A stretch of 24,472 nt of DNA from CAMDBL01 sp964498125. Its GTDB lineage: Bacteria; Pseudomonadota; Alphaproteobacteria; Rhizobiales; Hyphomicrobiaceae. The stretch covers positions 1-24,472 of the forward strand of contig CAZCGE010000011.1 of assembly GCA_964498125.1 (NCBI GenBank), in the 5' to 3' direction. This document shows, piece after piece, positions 15,414-22,946 of the stretch. How positions within the stretch are numbered: the first letter of the stretch is position 1; the number at the start of each line of letters is the position of its first letter. The notes beneath the pieces were generated by a model. That model did no database searches. It was not told where the DNA came from and was given only the letters and a program-made list of their open reading frames with translations. The translations under genes were made by a program, and so were the position numbers.

Positions 15414-15603
15414 AGACCGGCAAACCGCCACGCCCCATGAAACGGCCCCATTGAAACGGGACGGCAAGTGCCCTTATGATGGGGGTGGTCGTCCATCGCC
15501 ACGCGGTCGCGACCGATTGCGGTATGTCCATGCGGCGCAAGCCTGATGGAGCATGATCTTGGACCCATTATGGGTGGGATGAATAAAGGAACAGCACCAA
15601 ACG

Positions 15604-16014
15604 ATGCGAACCTCGACTGAGGGCGCCCGCAGGGGCGCGCCTCCCGCTGAGCTGTTGTCGGATCGACAACGTTCCGCAGCCCTTCTCGATCAGGTCCTGG
15701 CGTGGCTGGATGACGCCAAGGCGGAAGCCATTGTCACCATCGATCTGAAGGGCAAGTCTTCGATTGGAGACTACATGGTTGTCGCTTCCGGCCGGACCGA
15801 CCGTCATGTCAGCGCTATTGGCGAACAGGTGCAGAAGAAGCTGAGGGAAGCCGGCCGCACGGGAACCCGCGCCGAAGGCATGTCGGCGGGCGATTGGGTG
15901 CTGATCGATTCCGGCGATATCATCATCCACGTGTTCCGGCCCGAGGTGCGCGACTTCTACAACCTGGAAAAAATGTGGCAGGCGGAGCGCCCGGCGGAAT
16001 CGACGCCGCATTGA
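15604..16014 (+). CDS. rsfS: ribosomal silencing factor RsfS
   Basis: A 136-residue RsfS/Iojap protein that binds uL14 on the large ribosomal subunit and blocks subunit joining when nutrients are short. Family segments are visible: AEAIVTIDLKGKSSIGDYMVVASGRTDRHVSAI (about 40-72), a GMSAGDWVLIDSGDIIIHVF core (about 96-115) and the end RPEVRDFYNLEKMW. AAGGAA lies upstream of ATG 15604, somewhat far. It is followed by rlmH after 73 nt on the same strand, the conserved pairing. nadD, often the gene before rsfS, is about 7 kb away on the opposite strand. Confidence 0.94.
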   Translation: MRTSTEGARRGAPPAELLSDRQRSAALLDQVLAWLDDAKAEAIVTIDLKGKSSIGDYMVVASGRTDRHVSAIGEQVQKKLREAGRTGTRAEGMSAGDWVLIDSGDIIIHVFRPEVRDFYNLEKMWQAERPAESTPH

Positions 16015-16087
16015 GGTCGACGGCTTGGTCGGGCGCCTGCCTCGACGCAACCTGCCCGGGCGGGATGCGGTGCCTTTTGGATCCTGC

Positions 16088-16570
16088 ATGCGCGTGATCA
16101 TTGCCGCCGTCGGACGATTGAAACAGGGTCCCGAACAGGCATTATTCGAGCACTATTGGCAACGCCTGGATGCCGCCGGGCGCTCCGTTGCGCTGTCACC
16201 CTTGCGTCTCGAGGAACTGGCGGAAGGCCGGGCCGCGGCCGTTGCCGCCCGCAAAGCCGACGAGGCGCAGCGGCTGCTGCGTGCCGTCAGCCAGGCCGAT
16301 GCGCGCGTCGCACTCGATCAGCACGGCAAGGCGATGACCAGCGAAACACTCGCTGCTTGGATCAAAGCCCGGCGCGATGCTGGCGCTAAGGCAATGGCGT
16401 TTCTGATCGGCGGCCCGGATGGTCACGGGGCTGACGTACCCGCAGCATCCAATCTGACGCTCAGTCTCGGCGCCTTGACCTTGCCGCACGCCCTCGCCCG
16501 CATCGTCCTCGCCGAGCAGCTTTATCGCGCTGCCACCATCATTGCCGGGCATCCGTATCATCGGGCGTGA
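16088..16570 (+). CDS. rlmH: 23S rRNA (pseudouridine1915-N3)-methyltransferase RlmH
   Basis: A 160-residue SPOUT methyltransferase that N3-methylates pseudouridine 1915 in helix 69 of 23S rRNA using S-adenosylmethionine. The N-terminus MRVIIAAVGRLKQGPE, the AdoMet-binding knot with FLIGGPDGHG (106-114), the SLGALTLPHALARIVLAEQLYRA segment and the terminal HPYHR are diagnostic. ATG 16088 is set by the family N-terminus; the frame extends to 16025 but those residues are not RlmH-like. The ribosome binding site is weak, consistent with coupling to rsfS 73 nt upstream. A likely terminator begins at the stop codon. Confidence 0.95.
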   Translation: MRVIIAAVGRLKQGPEQALFEHYWQRLDAAGRSVALSPLRLEELAEGRAAAVAARKADEAQRLLRAVSQADARVALDQHGKAMTSETLAAWIKARRDAGAKAMAFLIGGPDGHGADVPAASNLTLSLGALTLPHALARIVLAEQLYRAATIIAGHPYHRA

Positions 16571-16600
16571 GCACGCGTGCCGGAAACGCCCACTTTTTTT
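16563..16600 (+). terminator. intrinsic terminator after rlmH
   Basis: GGGCGT (16563-16568) pairs with ACGCCC (16586-16591). Inside, GCACGCGTGC can extend the fold. A run of seven T follows at 16594-16600. The stem overlaps the rlmH stop codon (16568-16570). Confidence 0.6.
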
Positions 16601-16823
16601 GCCGTGGCCGCGGGTATCCCTCGAGGCTGTTTTGTCGGGGTTGCTCCGGCCCATCGGCGACGGCCGCCGACGTCTCAGGCCGCGGCCCGCGCATGCGGCA
16701 TCCGGCTTGAACCGCGGGCCCCGCACGCGGCCAATGCCTTGGCATATCGCCGCACCTGAGCCTTTGTGTCGCGCGGCAGAAGGTGCCCTGGCGCGAGCGG
16801 GCGGCGGGATCGCATCATGAGAC

Positions 16824-17006
16824 ATGATTCAGAACGATAGTTATCGGGCTATTCTACGTCGCATTCGAACGTCGTCGCGCGAGATTGCAATAGCTCTCGT
16901 ACTGACGTTGACGGCGGCTATTTTTTTGCTCACGGCATTGACCGGCGATCAATCCAGGAACAACCGCCCGATCGCCATCGTCGAGCCCATTCAGCAGAAG
17001 ATGTAG
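16824..17006 (+). CDS. possible small membrane protein (60 aa)
   Basis: An ATG frame of 60 residues with a basic N-terminus (RAILRRIRTSSREI), one strong membrane helix (about 22-41, IALVLTLTAAIFLLTALT) and a short polar tail. The inside-positive basic end and clean helix look like a genuine small membrane protein. The DNA is AT-richer than nearby genes and no good ribosome binding site is visible. It stands alone between rlmH and the convergent 3-hydroxybutyrate dehydrogenase. Not recognised. The 253 bp before it (16571-16823) hold only the rlmH terminator and short unsupported frames. Confidence 0.4.
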   Translation: MIQNDSYRAILRRIRTSSREIAIALVLTLTAAIFLLTALTGDQSRNNRPIAIVEPIQQKM

Positions 17007-17034
17007 TCCGGCGCGGCCGGTATTGCCGGCGGGC

Positions 17035-17814
17035 TCATTGCGCGGTCCAGCCGCCGTCGATGGCATAGTTGGCGCCGGTGATCGAAGCCGCCGCCGGGCT
17101 CGCCAGGAATACGGCCAGCGCGCCGATCTCCGCGACGGTGACAAAACGCTTGGTCGGCTGCTGCGTCAGCGTCAGGCGCTTGGCCTCGTCCTCCGAGATG
17201 CCCTTCGAGCGGGCAAGGTCGGGAATCTGGTTGGCGACCAGCGGCGTCCAGGCAAATCCCGGCGAGATGGCGTTAGCCGTGACGCCATGCTCGGCGAGTT
17301 CGAGCGCCACCACTTTGGTCATCCCGGCAAGGCCATGCTTGGCGGCGACGTAGGCGGCCTTGAAGGGTGAGGCGACGCTTGCGTGCGCCGAGCAGATGTT
17401 GATGATGCGGCCGGACTTGCGCTTTTTCATGCCCGGCACCACCGCCCGCATGGCGTGAAACGGTGCCGACAGGTTGATGGCGATGATGGCGTCCCACTTG
17501 TCGATGGGGAAGTCCTCGATCGGGGCGACATGCTGAATGCCGGCGTTGTTGACCAGGATGTCGACGGCGCCGAAGTCGATTTCCGCCCTGACCACCATGG
17601 CCGCGATCCGGCCGGGCTGCAGCATATTGGCGCCGTTGAAGACGACACGCGTGCCGTGCTCGGCAACCGCCTTGATGGCGGCGGCGTTGCTGACCCTCGA
17701 GCCGACGCCATTCAACACGATGTTAGCCCCGGCGGCGGCCAACGCCTGTGCGATGCCGAGGCCAATGCCCGAGGTTGAGCCAGTCACGATCGCGGTCTTG
17801 CCTGCAAGCAGCAT
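17035..17814 (-). CDS. bdhA: 3-hydroxybutyrate dehydrogenase (SDR family)
   Basis: A 259-residue short-chain dehydrogenase that interconverts (R)-3-hydroxybutyrate and acetoacetate with NAD (EC 1.1.1.30), used in poly-hydroxybutyrate and ketone-body metabolism. It has the nucleotide loop TGSTSGIG (11-18), NNAG (89-92), and the catalytic tetrad N114, S142, Y155, K159 in NICSAHASVASPFKAAYVAAKHG. Also visible are the BDH-type AGIQHVAPIEDFP segment, the ISPGFAWTPLV loop that often carries substrate contacts, and the end SITGANYAIDGGWTAQ. Length matches BDH (about 260). Start ATG 17814 with a distant AAGGGA. No PHB synthase or depolymerase genes are nearby. Another SDR activity cannot be fully excluded. 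Confidence 0.88.
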   Translation of the reverse strand: MLLAGKTAIVTGSTSGIGLGIAQALAAAGANIVLNGVGSRVSNAAAIKAVAEHGTRVVFNGANMLQPGRIAAMVVRAEIDFGAVDILVNNAGIQHVAPIEDFPIDKWDAIIAINLSAPFHAMRAVVPGMKKRKSGRIINICSAHASVASPFKAAYVAAKHGLAGMTKVVALELAEHGVTANAISPGFAWTPLVANQIPDLARSKGISEDEAKRLTLTQQPTKRFVTVAEIGALAVFLASPAAASITGANYAIDGGWTAQ

Positions 17815-17871
17815 GAGTGTGCCGTCCCTTTGGTGGTGCGCAGCAGGGTTGGGTGGGCCGTGCGCAAGCCA

Positions 17872-19437
17872 CTATTTGCCGCGATATCCACTTAATGAGT
17901 AGAGCCAAATTTGTCGCGTGGCGTTCGACCCGGCCGGCAATGTGGGCGTTGCCAGCAATTGGACACGTTCGAAACTGGCTTGCATCGCCGCCACGTCACG
18001 CCTGAGGCTGACCAGCAGCACTGGCTGCGGTGCTCCGGCACGATAGGGCCGCATCAGCTCGAAATGATCCTGCGGCCGGCCCTTGCCGAGCCAGGCCATC
18101 ACCGGCGTCGACTCACTGCGCATGTAGTAGAGTAGTTCCGCCGTCACCGCGCGCTCGTCGGAAATGACGGCGCCGTAAGGCCGGCCGGCGCGGCGCGCGC
18201 GCTCGATCTCAGCCTGGGTGGCAATGGCCACCTCGCGCCAGCCCAACGTGCGCGCGAACGGATCGGCGATGCCGGGCCATGCAACTCGGCCGGCAGTCGC
18301 TGTCGCGACCGCCATCACGAGCACCAGGGCGACGTGCAGGCCGAGCGAGGCGCGGAGCCAGCCGCCGGCCTGGTCACGCAATAGGGTGGCCGCCAGCAGC
18401 ACGGCCGCGGAGACGTAGGCGGTGGCGGCCCAATTCGCATGCGCACGTGAGATCAGCGCCTGGATCGTGATCGCGACCAGGACCGGCAGCGCGAAGGCGA
18501 GCAGCAATCGGTCCGGCTCGGCCAACGATTGGCGCAAGGCACGCCGGCAGATGACCAGCAACCCGCCGAACAGGATGGGTCCGAACACGCCGAACTGGGC
18601 AGCGAGGAACTCCAACGCCCGCAGCGGGTTGATTAGCGAGCCGGTCCATTTGGCGTTGTCGGCGGTGTGGGCGAAGGTGGCGAAACCGTTGGCCAGGTTC
18701 CACACCAGGTTCGGCGCGATCAGTACGGTGCCGATCGCCAGCGCGCTCCACAGCCGGATATCGCGCAGGATAGGCCGGCGTTGCGGTGTCACGGCCAGGT
18801 AGATCGCCGCGCAAAGCACGAACCAGGCCATGGCGTATTTGGCATTGAGACCGGCGCCGAAAGCCACGCCCAGCAACAGCGCCGGCCACCATGAGCGCGT
18901 CTCGAGCAACGCCGCAAAGCCGATCAACGCCAGGGCCCAGCACAAGAGCAGCGGCACGTCCGTCGAGATGATGCCGGCAGACAGAGTTACGCCCGGCAAC
19001 GTGGCAAATGTCAGCCCAGCCAACAGGCCGGTGCGCGCGTCGTAAAGGCGCCAGCCGAGGACAAAAATGGCTGCGGCAGTCGCGGTGTGCAGGATCGGCG
19101 CTGGCAGGCGGATGCAGAATTCGGAGACGCCGCAGACCGCACTCGATGCGGCAATCAGCCAGGCGATCAGCGGCGGCTTGGAGTAATAGCCGAAAGCTGG
19201 TTCCAGGCTCCAGGACCAGTACTGCGCCTCGTCGAAGAACAGGTCGGTGGCGTTGAACCAGAGAGCCACCAGCCGCACCAGCAGCAGGACGCCAAGCCCG
19301 CAGGCCAGCACGGCCAGCGCCGACGCCTGCTCGTGCGGCGCGGGCGGGCTAGCGGCGGGAGGACCTGCCTGGTCGCCCCTGTCGGGGGCTGGTGGGGAAT
19401 GCAGGAGACTGTCTCCAAGAGTTGCAGTCGGCCTCAA
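17872..19437 (-). CDS. GT39-family membrane glycosyltransferase (ArnT/PMT-like)
   Basis: A 521-residue multi-pass inner-membrane protein of the GT-C type, which moves a sugar from a polyprenyl-phosphate donor to lipid or glycan on the periplasmic side. After a Pro-rich N-terminus (1-35) comes the first helix, then the catalytic loop with Asp69-Glu70 in FFDEAQYW, followed by GYYSKPPLIAW (83-93), both typical of GT39/PMT_2 proteins such as ArnT. About ten more helices follow to residue ~390, then a soluble C-terminal domain of about 130 residues. The start appears to be TTG at 19437: an in-frame stop lies upstream and no ATG lies before the first helix. It is divergent from a GT2 gene that probably makes its donor. 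Acceptor unknown; lipid A is a reasonable guess. Confidence 0.87.
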   Translation of the reverse strand: MRPTATLGDSLLHSPPAPDRGDQAGPPAASPPAPHEQASALAVLACGLGVLLLVRLVALWFNATDLFFDEAQYWSWSLEPAFGYYSKPPLIAWLIAASSAVCGVSEFCIRLPAPILHTATAAAIFVLGWRLYDARTGLLAGLTFATLPGVTLSAGIISTDVPLLLCWALALIGFAALLETRSWWPALLLGVAFGAGLNAKYAMAWFVLCAAIYLAVTPQRRPILRDIRLWSALAIGTVLIAPNLVWNLANGFATFAHTADNAKWTGSLINPLRALEFLAAQFGVFGPILFGGLLVICRRALRQSLAEPDRLLLAFALPVLVAITIQALISRAHANWAATAYVSAAVLLAATLLRDQAGGWLRASLGLHVALVLVMAVATATAGRVAWPGIADPFARTLGWREVAIATQAEIERARRAGRPYGAVISDERAVTAELLYYMRSESTPVMAWLGKGRPQDHFELMRPYRAGAPQPVLLVSLRRDVAAMQASFERVQLLATPTLPAGSNATRQIWLYSLSGYRGK

Positions 19438-19560
19438 CCAAGGCTCAATTACGCGGTTGAGTGGCCGAGCGGAAGGCTGCTACAGATCGTGCTTCGCAGA
19501 CGCCTTGCGCCGCGCCGCTCGGAACGGGCGGTCAAAGCCGTGCTCGAGGACGAGATCGCC

Positions 19561-20373
19561 ATGCGCATCACAGTCGTGATACCGGCACTGAACGAGGCAG
19601 GCAACATCGGCCGCTTGGTCGAGGAGACTTATGCTTCGGTGCCCTCCGAAGTGCTGGCCGAAGTGATCGTCGTCGATGACCACTCCGATGACGGCACGCC
19701 GGGCGAGATCAAGGCGATGATCGAGGCCGGACGCCATGCCTCGCTGCGATACCTGCGGCACGGCTCGCGTTGCGGGCAGAGCGCGGCGCTGCGCACCGGC
19801 GTGCTGGCGGCCATGAACCCGGTCATCGCCACCATGGACGGCGACGGCCAGAACGATCCGCGCGACATTCCCCGCTTGCTGGCGGCACTGGCGGCCCCCG
19901 GCACCAAGGGGCCATCGCTGGTCAACGGCGTGCGCACCGAGCGCAAGGCGGTGAACTCCAAGCGCTGGGCCTCGATAGCCGCCAATTGGATTCGCGACGC
20001 TGTCCTGAAAGACGACTGTCCGGATACCGGCTGTGGCATCAAGGTCTACTGGCGCGAGGTGTACCTGCGCCTGCCGTTCTTCACCAGCATGCACCGCTAC
20101 TTGCCGGCGCTGTTCCAGACCTATGGGCACGAGGTCGCCTATGTCAGCGTCAATGACCGCCAGAGGCTGGCTGGTGTCTCCAAATACAACAATCTCAACC
20201 GTGCGGTGGTTGGCCTGTATGATCTATTCGGCGTCACCTGGCTGCGACGGCGCACGAAGGTGCCGGTGATTGTCGAGGGCCTGCCCGAAGGCCGCCAGGT
20301 CACGGACATGGCCGGTCGCACCGGTGGTCGCCGCAGCGATGCGCCCAAGCGTGGCACCAACGCCGATAGCTGA
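19561..20373 (+). CDS. GT2-family glycosyltransferase (polyprenyl-phosphate sugar synthase-like)
   Basis: A 270-residue GT-A fold enzyme resembling dolichol-phosphate mannose synthase, which would load a sugar from a nucleotide donor onto polyprenyl phosphate. It shows VVIPALNEAGNIGRLVEE (5-22), VVDDHSDDGT (38-46), GQSAALRTG (72-80) and the metal-binding DxD in TMDGDGQNDP (91-100). The RLAGVSKYN segment matches the R/K-rich loop of this family. Unlike ArnC or GtrB it has no C-terminal membrane pair; the tail is polar and basic. GAGG lies 12 nt before ATG 19561. It is divergent from the GT39 gene and 63 nt upstream of the LAB_N gene, so the three likely act in one envelope-lipid glycosylation pathway (inference). 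Confidence 0.9.
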   Translation: MRITVVIPALNEAGNIGRLVEETYASVPSEVLAEVIVVDDHSDDGTPGEIKAMIEAGRHASLRYLRHGSRCGQSAALRTGVLAAMNPVIATMDGDGQNDPRDIPRLLAALAAPGTKGPSLVNGVRTERKAVNSKRWASIAANWIRDAVLKDDCPDTGCGIKVYWREVYLRLPFFTSMHRYLPALFQTYGHEVAYVSVNDRQRLAGVSKYNNLNRAVVGLYDLFGVTWLRRRTKVPVIVEGLPEGRQVTDMAGRTGGRRSDAPKRGTNADS

Positions 20374-20436
20374 CGCACGGGCGCGATTGAAGCACTTTTG
20401 CACCTGTCGCCCGCGCGGGCCTCGTTTGGGGGACGA

Positions 20437-20811
20437 ATGTCAGTTCTCGGGAGCATTGCCGACAAGCTGTCAGCCTGGTGGAATCTGGCCTGGGTCAGCC
20501 TGTCGTCGGCCGAAAAGGCCATGCTGCTGCTCGGCATTATCGGACAGTCGTTGTTCGTGATGCGCTGGTTCATCCAACTCATCGCCAGCGAGCGCGCGCA
20601 GCGCTCGGTGGTGCCGGCGCTGTTCTGGTATCTCAGCTTCGGCGGCGCGGCGCTGGTGCTGGTCTATGCCATATATGCCGCCAACCTGGTGCTGATCATC
20701 GGCCAGTTCGGCATCATCATCTACGCCCGCAACCTGTATTTCCTGTGGCGCAACAAGTCGCCAACGGCAGTGCCGCCCGACGGGTCGCCCGGCCAGCGCT
20801 TGTCGGGCTGA
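20437..20811 (+). CDS. LAB_N domain membrane protein (lipid-A-disaccharide synthase N-terminal-like)
   Basis: A 124-residue inner-membrane protein with three hydrophobic helices: KAMLLLGIIGQSLFVMRWFIQ, ALFWYLSFGGAALVLVYAIY and LVLIIGQFGIIIYARNLYFLW. The segments GQSLFVMRWFIQ and SVVPALFWYLSFGG with IYARNL are characteristic of the LAB_N family, which also occurs fused to LpxB in some bacteria. Stand-alone copies commonly sit beside GT2 and GT39 genes, as here, and are thought to help lipid-linked sugar transfer or flipping; the biochemical role is not settled. ATG 20437 has GGGGGA upstream. It is probably co-transcribed with the GT2 gene 63 nt before it. Confidence 0.88.
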   Translation: MSVLGSIADKLSAWWNLAWVSLSSAEKAMLLLGIIGQSLFVMRWFIQLIASERAQRSVVPALFWYLSFGGAALVLVYAIYAANLVLIIGQFGIIIYARNLYFLWRNKSPTAVPPDGSPGQRLSG

Positions 20812-21125
20812 TCAGGCAGCGTGCCATTGCGGAGCCCGCACCTCCCCCTGAGCCGCCCCGCGGACGCACTGCGTGGTTAATGCGGCCGGCTGCGGCCGTC
20901 ATCCCGCACATCACTGACCATCAGATGTCAGATTTAGCGCACAGCTGCATGCCGGCGATTTGTTTTCGGCATGTTCCTTGCGGAACTGCCAACGGACCAA
21001 GCAAGCGGCAGGATGATCAGCATGAGGGCAGTCCAGACCAGGAACCTGGATGCCCCTCGACTTAACCCGGAGGGGTGAAACCCTTCATGCTGGAACCATC
21101 TCTGATCCGTAAAGGAAATCAGTCC
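20812..21125. other. 314-bp gap between LAB_N gene and His-rich gene
   Basis: No supported gene. A 6-bp stem CCCCTC (21053-21058) with GAGGGG (21070-21075) lies shortly before the His-rich gene, and AAGGAAA (its ribosome binding site) lies near 21110. An in-frame ATG at 21075 would add 17 residues ahead of the signal peptide and is not preferred. The promoter for the His-rich gene must lie here but none stands out. Confidence 0.5.
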
Positions 21126-21368
21126 ATGTCCAAGTCAACGATCTGCGCCGCTCTTGCCATCGCCGTCGGGATGTTCAGTGCAACCGCCGCGGCCCATGCC
21201 GGCGGCGGCCATCACAAGCATCATCACCATCACGGCTTCAACAAGCACCTGTACCTCTATTCTTCCCCCGTCATCGTCGACGATTGCAGCTACGAGTATC
21301 GCCGCTGGCGTATGACGGGCAGCCATTTCTGGAAGAAGAGCTACTTCGTCTGCAAGGGCTTCTGGTGA
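21126..21368 (+). CDS. small secreted His-rich protein
   Basis: An 80-residue protein with a clear Sec signal peptide: basic MSKS, hydrophobic core ICAALAIAVGMFSATAA, and a cleavage site after AHA (residue 25). The mature part opens with GGGHHKHHHHHGF, eight His within about a dozen residues, then a compact aromatic-rich region holding two Cys (54 and 76), which could form a disulfide in the periplasm. The His cluster suggests zinc, nickel or copper binding or buffering, but no metal transport gene is adjacent, so this is inference. ATG 21126 is chosen because it places the signal peptide at the N-terminus and follows AAGGAAA. A strong terminator follows. Family not recognised. Confidence 0.75.
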   Translation: MSKSTICAALAIAVGMFSATAAAHAGGGHHKHHHHHGFNKHLYLYSSPVIVDDCSYEYRRWRMTGSHFWKKSYFVCKGFW

Positions 21369-21436
21369 GCCTCCGCGGACTTTGACGACGGCGTCCCGCT
21401 CGACCCCCACCCTCCCCCCGAGTTGGACGCTCAACT

Positions 21437-21478
21437 GCCCCTCGGCCGCACCACGACAGGGCCGAGGGGCCTTTTCTT
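21437..21478 (+). terminator. intrinsic terminator after the His-rich gene
   Basis: Perfect 11-bp arms GCCCCTCGGCC (21437-21447) and GGCCGAGGGGC (21460-21470) with a 12-nt loop, followed by CTTTTCTT. It lies about 70 bp after the His-rich stop codon. It is the clearest terminator in the window. Confidence 0.85.
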
Positions 21479-21548
21479 CGCCGAATTCGTCGCGGTTCAG
21501 ATCGTCGCGCTGGCTGTGCTGGAGCGGAACACGTGGGCCGGCAGGCTG

Positions 21549-21950
21549 TCAGACTTTGAGACGTTCGAGCAGGTCGCGCACGCCGTCTTCCCAGTCCTCG
21601 TCGCCCGAATCGTCCCACAGTTCCTTGAGCTCGGAAGACCTTAGAACGCGCGCCACGGCCTTGCGCGCGATCGCGGCGAATTCGGCATCGTTGATGGAGT
21701 CGACGTGCTTGGCGAACCGCGGCCGGAAGGCATCCGGCAGCCGGTCGTCCTCGCCGCCGCGCGCCGCGGCAACCAGCTCGGCGGCGGCCAGGGCATGGCT
21801 CGCCTCCGGCGCCTCCAGATATTCCTCCCGCCCGAGTTCAGTGACGGTGGTCAGCGCCGATTCGATGGCGGCTGGACCGTCGCTCTCGAAGCTGTCGAGC
21901 CAGTCGATCGCATCATCATCATCAAATGTACCAGTCCCCGACGCACCCAT
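21549..21950 (-). CDS. DUF4259-type acidic protein
   Basis: A 133-residue acidic soluble protein. The start MGASGTGTFDDDDAIDWLDSF is characteristic of DUF4259 proteins, which open with a G-x-x-F-D-x-D-x-A-x-D-W pattern. The rest is helical, with an AAELVAAARG segment, and ends EDWEDGVRDLLERLKV. Function of the family is unknown; members often occur singly in varied contexts. ATG 21950 has GGGGA just upstream. The frame stays open far upstream (to 22862) only as a shadow of the neighbouring SDR gene. It is 116 bp downstream of that SDR on the same strand, so read-through transcription is possible. Confidence 0.83.
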   Translation of the reverse strand: MGASGTGTFDDDDAIDWLDSFESDGPAAIESALTTVTELGREEYLEAPEASHALAAAELVAAARGGEDDRLPDAFRPRFAKHVDSINDAEFAAIARKAVARVLRSSELKELWDDSGDEDWEDGVRDLLERLKV

Positions 21951-22066
21951 GTGGTCCCCGTCCCTTGCTCGGTTTCGCCGACCTGCCTCTGAGGTCCACC
22001 GCAAGGCGGCGGGCGAGGCGCCCCGCTGCACTGCGCCGTGCATACTAAAATCACCCGGCCCGGCTT

Positions 22067-22801
22067 TCACAAGCCCCCGTCGGCGCCGATCACCTGCCCT
22101 GTCAGCCAGCGCGCATCGGCACTGACCACCATGGCAACGATGTCGGCGATGTCGGCGGTCTTGGCAAGCCGCTTGAAGACGTTGCCTTTGGTGGCCGAGT
22201 CGATCAGGTGCTGGGGCGCATCGCGCACCATGTCGGTGTCCGTGACGCCCGGCGCCACGCAATTGACGGTGATGCCGCGGGGCCCCAAGTCGCGCGAGAA
22301 GCACTTGGAGAAGGTCTCGATGGCCGCCTTGGAGCTGGCATAGACCGGCGCGTCGGCCATGCACGACTTGACGGCCGCCGACGTGATCGAAACGATGCGC
22401 CCGCCCTCGCCCATCATGCGTGCGGCGCCCTGCATGGCGAAGAAGGTGCCGCGCGTGATGGCGAACAGCCGGTCGAAATGCGCCGGCGTCACCTGGTCGA
22501 AGTGGGCGCGAGGCCCTTCGGCGGCGTTGTTGATGAGGATGTCGAGCCGGCCAAAGCGGGCTTGGGTCCGCTCCAGCATGCGAGCCACGTCCTCCAGGCT
22601 GGCAATATCGCCCTGGACCACGTCGGCTTTGCCGCCTTCGGCCATGATCTGGTCGGCCAACGCCCGCGCGGCAGCCTCGGACTTCAGGTAGTGCACCATG
22701 ACGTCTGCGCCATCTCGCGCCAACCGCTCGGCGATGCCCCGGCCGATGCCGCGCGAAGCACCAGTGACGAGTGCGACTTTCTTGGCAAGAGGCTTCGACA
22801 T
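22067..22801 (-). CDS. SDR family NAD(P)-dependent oxidoreductase
   Basis: A 244-residue classical short-chain dehydrogenase. It has TGASRGIG (13-20) for the nucleotide, GDIASLED (64-71), NNAAEG (91-96), the catalytic Ser141 in SITSAAV, Tyr154 and Lys158 in VYASSKAAIE, and the C-terminal LTGQVIGADGGL. It resembles FabG-like enzymes and glucose/polyol dehydrogenases. HYLKSEA after the second strand, with no acidic residue at its end, suggests NADPH preference (inference). ATG 22801 has AAGGAA 8 nt upstream. It lies 145 bp downstream of nadD on the same strand. Substrate cannot be inferred. Confidence 0.9.
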   Translation of the reverse strand: MSKPLAKKVALVTGASRGIGRGIAERLARDGADVMVHYLKSEAAARALADQIMAEGGKADVVQGDIASLEDVARMLERTQARFGRLDILINNAAEGPRAHFDQVTPAHFDRLFAITRGTFFAMQGAARMMGEGGRIVSITSAAVKSCMADAPVYASSKAAIETFSKCFSRDLGPRGITVNCVAPGVTDTDMVRDAPQHLIDSATKGNVFKRLAKTADIADIVAMVVSADARWLTGQVIGADGGL

Positions 22802-22946
22802 GGGCGGTTCCTTGGCAGCAGGTGGGCGCACTCACGCGCTGGCGCGGCCAATTCAGTGCCATGCAGGCTCGGCAGGTGCAATGGGGTCATCACGGCGTCA
22901 ATCGAGGGGGAAGTTGCGTTCTCAACGCTCAACCAGATGACCGGCC

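Noticed and set aside
19453..19490. tRNA-Ser-like 5' part (GTTGAGTGGCCGAGCGG) before the GT2 gene
   Set aside because: Only a D-arm-like stretch is present. No anticodon stem, no T-arm GGTTCGAATCC and no matching acceptor strand follow, so it is at most a chance resemblance or a remnant.
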